A stretch of DNA of 64,000 nucleotides from assembly GCF_004135585.1 (NCBI RefSeq), contig NZ_CP035501.1:4349501-4413500 (forward strand), given 5' to 3'. This DNA comes from Sphingosinicella sp. BN140058 (GTDB lineage: Bacteria > Pseudomonadota > Alphaproteobacteria > Sphingomonadales > Sphingomonadaceae). The notes beneath the pieces were generated by a model. It saw nothing but the letters and a program-made list of their open reading frames with translations, did no database searches and was not told the origin of the DNA. Below are positions 59,903-64,000 of the stretch, piece by piece; position 1 is the first letter of the stretch; every line of letters starts with the position of its first letter. Both the position numbers and the translations under genes were made by a program.

Positions 59903-60471
59903 CCGCGGCCGCTTCCGACCAGGAAGACCATGCGCAGCGGCTGCTTCGCGTCGATCGTCATTTCGATGGCGCGCGGAAGCTGTTGCGGCTGCACCGGGTC
60001 CCATCGGTCCCGCCAGGCGCCGTCCGGCCCGCGGAAGCGCAATCTGAGGCCGGCAACCGGGCCGAGCAGCCGCTGTGCCGGCAACGGCGCGGCGCCGTCG
60101 ACCAGTGGCCAGGCGACCCGCTCCAAGGCGCCATCGACGACCCGATATTCCACCCGCTGGATCGAGGGGCGTGCGGCATTGTCCTCATTGTCCCAGCCGG
60201 CACGGACCAGATCGATCGTGCCGCCGGCGGCGCTCAACGCCGGCAGCGTGCGTCCGGCGGCGTCGCGGTGGGGACGGGGCAGAGCCTGGGCGAAATCGGC
60301 GGCGATGATCGTGCTGGTCCGCTGCAGGGCCGCGGTGTCGGAGAGCTTGTCCTTCACCCCCTCCTGAACCCGGGCGCTGCCCGACAGCAGCATGGCGCCC
60401 GCCGCGGAGAGCAAGGCGAAGATGATCAAAGCGACCATCAATTCGACCAGAGTGAAGCCGTTGCGAGTCAC
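59899..60471 (-). CDS. gspJ: type II secretion minor pseudopilin J
   Basis: A 190-residue pseudopilin with prepilin motif NGFTLVELMVALIIFALLSAAG and the conserved E5. The body matches GspJ (FAQALPRPHRDAAGRTLPAL; PSIQRVEYRVVDGALER). It forms the tip complex with GspI and GspK. ATGA overlap with gspI upstream. Confidence 0.9.
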   Translation of the reverse strand: MTRNGFTLVELMVALIIFALLSAAGAMLLSGSARVQEGVKDKLSDTAALQRTSTIIAADFAQALPRPHRDAAGRTLPALSAAGGTIDLVRAGWDNEDNAARPSIQRVEYRVVDGALERVAWPLVDGAAPLPAQRLLGPVAGLRLRFRGPDGAWRDRWDPVQPQQLPRAIEMTIDAKQPLRMVFLVGSGRG

Positions 60472-60839
60472 GCGCCGGCCTTCCGGAACATGGTCAGCCG
60501 CGCCGCGGGGCGGGCCGAGGCGCCGGCGACGACCACGTCGATGCGCAGGATGCGGGGCTCCGGCGAGTAGGAGGTGCGCCGCACAAAGGCCCAGGTGCGG
60601 CCGCCATTCACTTCCTGGCCACGCGCGACGCCGAGCGCGGGCGGGCGCGGATCGGTGACGGCCTCGATGGCGACGTTGCGGGCGACGAGTTGGGCGACGG
60701 CATGGTCCTGAAGCGTCGCCGTGCCGGAGAGGCTGACGGATTGGAGCCGGACCAGCGCCAGTGCCGCGATGCTGAACACGGTGAGCGCGACGAGCATCTC
60801 CACCAGGGTGAAGCCCGCTTCCCGCTCAGCGCGCGACAT
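60468..60839 (-). CDS. gspI: type II secretion minor pseudopilin I
   Basis: A 123-residue pseudopilin: EREAGFTLVEMLVALTVFSIAALALVRLQSVSL, then a short beta domain (VARGQEVNGGRTWAFVRRTSY). The ATG at 60839 overlaps gspH by 14 bases. An in-frame upstream start is not supported, as it would lie deep in gspH. Confidence 0.88.
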   Translation of the reverse strand: MSRAEREAGFTLVEMLVALTVFSIAALALVRLQSVSLSGTATLQDHAVAQLVARNVAIEAVTDPRPPALGVARGQEVNGGRTWAFVRRTSYSPEPRILRIDVVVAGASARPAARLTMFRKAGA

Positions 60840-61263
60840 CGATCTCGCCCCGGTCATCGGTGCGCACGAGCGCCCGTTCGCCGTTGCGGCGAAGCTCGAT
60901 CGCGATCGGATCGGCGATTCCGGTCGGATCGAAGCGGATCCGTGCCTGCGCCGATGCGATTGCGGTGCCCTGCTGCCACGCTGCCGGCGCGAGCGGCGGT
61001 TCGGCGATGGTCTGCCAGCGCCCGTCCTCCCGGTTCTCGAAGGCATAGCCGTGCGTATCTACGGTAAGGGCGAGCGGCCGGTTCGAGAGCACGGCCTTCT
61101 GACGGGCGGCGTGAATGCGCGCGGCGAAGCGCTCCGCCTCGTCGCGGACGCGATGGCCGGGGCGCGGCAGCGCAAGCGCAGCGACGGAACAGGCGAGCGC
61201 CAGGATGGTCATGACGACGAGCAGTTCGACGAGGGTGAAGCCGTGCTCGCGCCCCTGCATCAC
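60826..61263 (-). CDS. gspH: type II secretion minor pseudopilin H
   Basis: A 145-residue pseudopilin with EHGFTLVELLVVMTILALACSVAAL and E5. A GspH body follows (RHAARQKAVLSNRPLALTVDTHGYAFEN-like block). The start overlaps the gspF stop by ATGA. No GspG-like major pseudopilin gene is present in the window. Confidence 0.88.
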   Translation of the reverse strand: MMQGREHGFTLVELLVVMTILALACSVAALALPRPGHRVRDEAERFAARIHAARQKAVLSNRPLALTVDTHGYAFENREDGRWQTIAEPPLAPAAWQQGTAIASAQARIRFDPTGIADPIAIELRRNGERALVRTDDRGEIDVAR

Positions 61264-62483
61264 AGACCGCCCGCCAGCGCGTCGATCTGCAGGATCGGCA
61301 ACAGCACCGAAAGCACGATCACCGCCACCACGACGCCCATCACCACGATGATCGCCGGCTCGAGCAAGGCAAGCATCGTGGTGGTGAACATGTCGAACTC
61401 GCGCTCGAGATAGTCAGCGGCCCGCTCCAGCATCGTATCGAGCTGGCCGCTCGCTTCGCCGCTCGATGCCAGCGAGACCAGCAGCGGCGGAAACACCGCG
61501 GCATTGCGCAGCGCACCCGAGAGGCTGCCGCCGGTGCGCACCGTCTCCGCGGTGCGCTGTGTTGCCGCGCGCAACGCCCGATTGTGCACGGTCTGCGCGG
61601 TGAGCTTCAGGCCATCGACCAACGGCAACCGCGATTCCAGCATCGTCGCCAGCGTGCGCGCCATCCGCGCCGCGTGAAGATCGCGAAGCAGCCGTCCGGC
61701 AAAAGGGGTTCGCAGCAGCAGTGCGTCGCGGCGGAGGCGCCGCACCTCGCTCCGCATCGAAACGGCGGCGAGACCCCAGGCCGCGAGGGCAGCAAGCGCG
61801 ATCGCCCACCAATAGCCGGCGAGCAGGTGCGAGACGCCGATCACGATGCGGGTGAGCAGGGGAAGTTGCTGACCGATATCCTCGAACTGCTCGACGACGC
61901 GGGGTACGACGAACACCATCAGGGCAAGCACGACGAAGCTCGCGACGACGGCGAGGATGATCGGGTAAGCGAGGGCGCTGATCACCTTCGAACGCACCTG
62001 CGCCTGGCGCTCGAGCAACATGGCGAGTCGTTCGAGGATCGTCGGCAGGCTGCCGGAACGCTCGCCGGCCGAGATCATCGCGCGGTAGAGCGGCGGGAAA
62101 CTGCGCGGCTCCCGCGCCATCGCTTCGGAGAGCTGCCGTCCCTCGACGACGCCGCCATGCACCACCTCGATCACCCGACGGATGCGCGGACGCTCGCTTT
62201 GCCGGATGAGCGTGCGCAGCGCTTCTTCGAGCGGCGTCACCTGCACGAGGGTGGAAAGCTGGCGGGTGAAGATCGCGAGCTGGTTGGAGGGCAGAGTGTC
62301 GCGCACGAACAGCGGCCGTGCCCAGAATGGCTGAGCCGTGACCGGCGCACCGGATTCGAGGCGAACGACGTAGAGGCGCTTCGCCTGCAGCGCGGCGCGC
62401 GCGCCCTCCGCCGTCGGCGCGCGCAGGGATCCGGTCTGCTCCCGGCCCGCGGTGTCGAGCGCAAGATAGGTGAACTCCGTCAC
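61260..62483 (-). CDS. gspF: type II secretion inner-membrane platform protein F
   Basis: A 407-residue platform protein: FTYLALDTAGREQTGSLRAPTAEGARAAL, LAIFTRQLSTLVQVTPLEEALRTL, then three TM segments (VASFVVLALMVFVVPRVVEQF; WWAIALAALAAWGLAAV; IVVMGVVVAVIVLSVLLPIL). It anchors the GspE ATPase, which is not in the window. The start is GTG within GTGA: the TGA closes a 10-codon reading frame (MLADDSTAAA), too short to interpret. It heads the cluster, divergent from the M23 gene. Confidence 0.93.
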   Translation of the reverse strand: MTEFTYLALDTAGREQTGSLRAPTAEGARAALQAKRLYVVRLESGAPVTAQPFWARPLFVRDTLPSNQLAIFTRQLSTLVQVTPLEEALRTLIRQSERPRIRRVIEVVHGGVVEGRQLSEAMAREPRSFPPLYRAMISAGERSGSLPTILERLAMLLERQAQVRSKVISALAYPIILAVVASFVVLALMVFVVPRVVEQFEDIGQQLPLLTRIVIGVSHLLAGYWWAIALAALAAWGLAAVSMRSEVRRLRRDALLLRTPFAGRLLRDLHAARMARTLATMLESRLPLVDGLKLTAQTVHNRALRAATQRTAETVRTGGSLSGALRNAAVFPPLLVSLASSGEASGQLDTMLERAADYLEREFDMFTTTMLALLEPAIIVVMGVVVAVIVLSVLLPILQIDALAGGL

Positions 62484-62555
62484 GCGGCGGCAGTCGAATC
62501 GTCGGCCAACATGCGCGAAGGCTAGAAGCCGGGGATGACAGGCCGGTGCCGGTTT

Positions 62556-62573
62556 TGTTGCACTTTTGCGACA
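62556..62573. promoter_or_regulatory. 18-bp dyad matching the 17.3-kb sites
   Basis: TGTTG-CACTTTTG-CGACA. The reverse of the 17338-17355 site reads TGTTG-CATTTTTG-CGACA, identical at 17 of 18 positions. It lies 73-90 bases upstream of gspF and 142-159 bases upstream of the M23 gene. The binding protein is unknown. Confidence 0.5.
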
Positions 62574-62714
62574 AGACCGCCGCGTCTTCTGTCGTCAGTC
62601 TGTCACAAAGTTCGGCTTGGATAGGCGCACGGGAATCATGTTGCCGGGCGATGCGCCGGCGCAGCCGGGGACTCCGATTTGTATCAAAACATGGACTATG
62701 CGGAGGGAGGCGGC

Positions 62715-64000
62715 GTGGCAGCTTTCGCGCCCGCCAAATGGCCGGCCGTCGCAGCAATTTCGTTCCCGCAGCAGACACCCGGGCGTTCGTACAAGCGGGC
62801 TACTTGTTGGGGCACGGCGGCGCTGTTCGGCACGGTGCTGGCCGTTGCCCTTGCCGCTTCTTTCGATGGTCCGGCCGTCGCGACCGCTCCGATTCTCCCT
62901 CATGTCGCTGCACTTCCCGAAGTGCCAGATGCTTTGGAAGCGCAAGGAACGACCCTTCTCGTCGGGCTCGTGCCGGGCGAACGGATAGCGCGGGCGTTGG
63001 GCCGAGCCGGCGTCGCGGCAAGCGAGGCGGCCGCCGCCGAGCGCACCCTGGAGCAGGCGATCTTCACGACGATGCCCGCCGCGGGAACCGAACTGCGCCT
63101 CCAGCTGGGCGAACAACCAAGCTTCCTGGCCTCGCGCCCGCTCCGGACCGCGCGTTTCGTGACGGCCACCGGGGCCCGGCTGACGCTCGAACGCGCAGGC
63201 TCGGGCTTCCGGCTGCGGGCGGACGGTCCGACCGCATCCGAGCTGCCGCGCCGCTTCGAAGGTCCGATAGGCGGAGACCTGGTGCGCGCGCTCTGCGCCG
63301 CCGGGGTGACGCCGCGGGCAGCGACCGCCTTCCTCGCCGCGCTGCGCAGCCGGCGCAGCGCGGACGGCTTTGGTAACGATGATCGCTTTCTCGCCGTCAC
63401 CGACTACTCCGGCGCCTTGCTGCTGGCCAGGATCGATCGCGCGGATGGCCGCGGCATCGCGTTGATGCCGTGGACCTTCTCCGACGGCCGAACGATCTGG
63501 CTCGATGCGAACGGGGCCGGGACGCCGAGCAAAAGCCAGCGGCCGGTGCCCGGTCCCGTGTCGTCAGGTTTCGGCAGCCGCCTTCACCCGATCCTGGGCT
63601 TCTGGCGGATGCACAAGGGCATGGATTTCCGCGCCGCTGCCGGCACGCCGATCGTCGCCACGATGGACGGGCGGGTCTCGGCCGCCGGCTGGCACGGCGG
63701 CTATGGACGCCAGGTTCGGGTCGATCATCCTGGCGGTCTCGCCAGCTCTTATTCGCACATGCGGGAGATCGCGGTGACGCCGGGAACCTTGGTCCGTCAG
63801 GGGCAGCTGCTCGGCTATGTCGGATCGAGCGGCCTCTCGACGGGCCCGCACCTCCACTTCGAGTTGCTGCGCGGCGGCGTTCCGGTCGATCCGCTCAGTA
63901 TCGTTGCCCTACCGCTTACACGCCTGACCGGAGAGGATCTCGCAACCTTCCGGGAGAGGATGCGGCAGCTGGCTACGTTGCCGGCGGGCGCCGCGCCTGC
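62715..64000 (+). CDS. M23 family metallopeptidase (partial, runs off the window)
   Basis: At least 428 residues; the end lies beyond the window. After an N-terminal anchor (TAALFGTVLAVALAASF at ~35-50) and an OapA/Csd3-like region (LVGLVPGERIARALGRAGV) there is a C-terminal LytM domain: FGSRLHPILGFWRMHKGMDF (H300, D304) and TGPHLHFEL (H379, H381). It would cut peptidoglycan cross-links or activate other cell-wall enzymes in the periplasm. The GTG at 62715 has GGAGGGAGG just upstream; an ATG at 62691 is also in frame but lacks a site. It is divergent from gspF. Confidence 0.85.
   Translation, partial: MAAFAPAKWPAVAAISFPQQTPGRSYKRATCWGTAALFGTVLAVALAASFDGPAVATAPILPHVAALPEVPDALEAQGTTLLVGLVPGERIARALGRAGVAASEAAAAERTLEQAIFTTMPAAGTELRLQLGEQPSFLASRPLRTARFVTATGARLTLERAGSGFRLRADGPTASELPRRFEGPIGGDLVRALCAAGVTPRAATAFLAALRSRRSADGFGNDDRFLAVTDYSGALLLARIDRADGRGIALMPWTFSDGRTIWLDANGAGTPSKSQRPVPGPVSSGFGSRLHPILGFWRMHKGMDFRAAAGTPIVATMDGRVSAAGWHGGYGRQVRVDHPGGLASSYSHMREIAVTPGTLVRQGQLLGYVGSSGLSTGPHLHFELLRGGVPVDPLSIVALPLTRLTGEDLATFRERMRQLATLPAGAAP

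Noticed and set aside
62480..62512. Ten-codon frame MLADDSTAAA overlapping the gspF start
   Set aside because: It has no ribosome site and is too short to assess. It may be a leader peptide or chance.

Overview
The window is GC-rich, densely coded chromosomal DNA from an alphaproteobacterium, most probably a sphingomonad (order Sphingomonadales). I base this on the gene content: a DUF1476/ATPase zeta-type protein, BolA and monothiol glutaredoxin neighbours, a TIGR02300-aroA-cmk / rpsA-ihfB set, a protein methyltransferase-erythromycin esterase fusion, and DUF2239 and GIY-YIG proteins side by side. A GTTCGGGCTGAG..CTCAGCCCGAAC extragenic palindrome and EcfG-type (GGAAC-N17-CGTT) and alphaproteobacterial LexA-type (GTTC-N7-GTTC) sites point the same way. 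There are no phage, IS, CRISPR or plasmid genes. This is core chromosome with accessory blocks.

Layout. 0-5.3 kb: a DUF1810 protein, tRNA-Ala(CGC), a very Gly/Arg-rich DUF2171 protein behind a general-stress promoter, a CurA-like reductase, an orphan response regulator and a ketopantoate reductase. 4.4-11.2 kb, minus strand: a complete RND efflux operon (adaptor, pump, outer-membrane channel) whose genes overlap by ATGA and run into the panE-like gene. 11.5-17.2 kb: a DUF2189 membrane protein, UdgX, an FNR-type regulator, OmpW, a DNA-repair radical SAM protein and a small beta-barrel. An FNR-like box lies before ompW and a LexA box before the radical SAM gene. 17.4-22.2 kb: the methyltransferase-esterase fusion, the divergent DUF2239/GIY-YIG pair around a 34-bp dyad, and a ThDP enzyme. 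22.2-27.2 kb, plus strand: SCP2 protein, the two CoA-transferase subunits with a small gene between them, a lactonase-like hydrolase, a quinone reductase, and the DUF1476-bolA-grxD group.

27.6-35.4 kb: a BlaI/M56 pair with a clear BlaI operator, a metallo-hydrolase, DUF4230, nadA, a prolyl oligopeptidase and nadC. 35.4-38.5 kb: DUF4112, a solute-binding lipoprotein, a PilZ protein and two tiny proteins. 38.7-51.2 kb: tRNA-Leu, ihfB and rpsA, then a CUT1 sugar ABC transporter and three Tad-type genes, then cmk, aroA, a TIGR02300 protein and tRNA-Ala(GGC). The transporter and Tad genes sit between two halves of a set that is usually contiguous in alphaproteobacteria. 51.5-57 kb: a 1015-residue cadherin-like/RTX adhesin and an M48 protease. 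57-62.5 kb, minus strand: a type II secretion cluster (gspF-H-I-J-K-O-C-N) lacking D, E, G, L and M. An M23 peptidase starts divergently and runs off the right edge.

The less expected signals are regulatory. Near-identical 18-bp dyads (TGTYG-N8-CRACA) lie in the beta-barrel/fusion-enzyme intergenic region and in the gspF/M23 region. A 34-bp dyad sets the shared -35 boxes of the DUF2239/GIY-YIG pair. An isolated minus-strand terminator upstream of blaI suggests a small RNA. Start codons were chosen from Shine-Dalgarno spacing and overlaps. All functional calls are from reading the translated sequence; no database search was possible.
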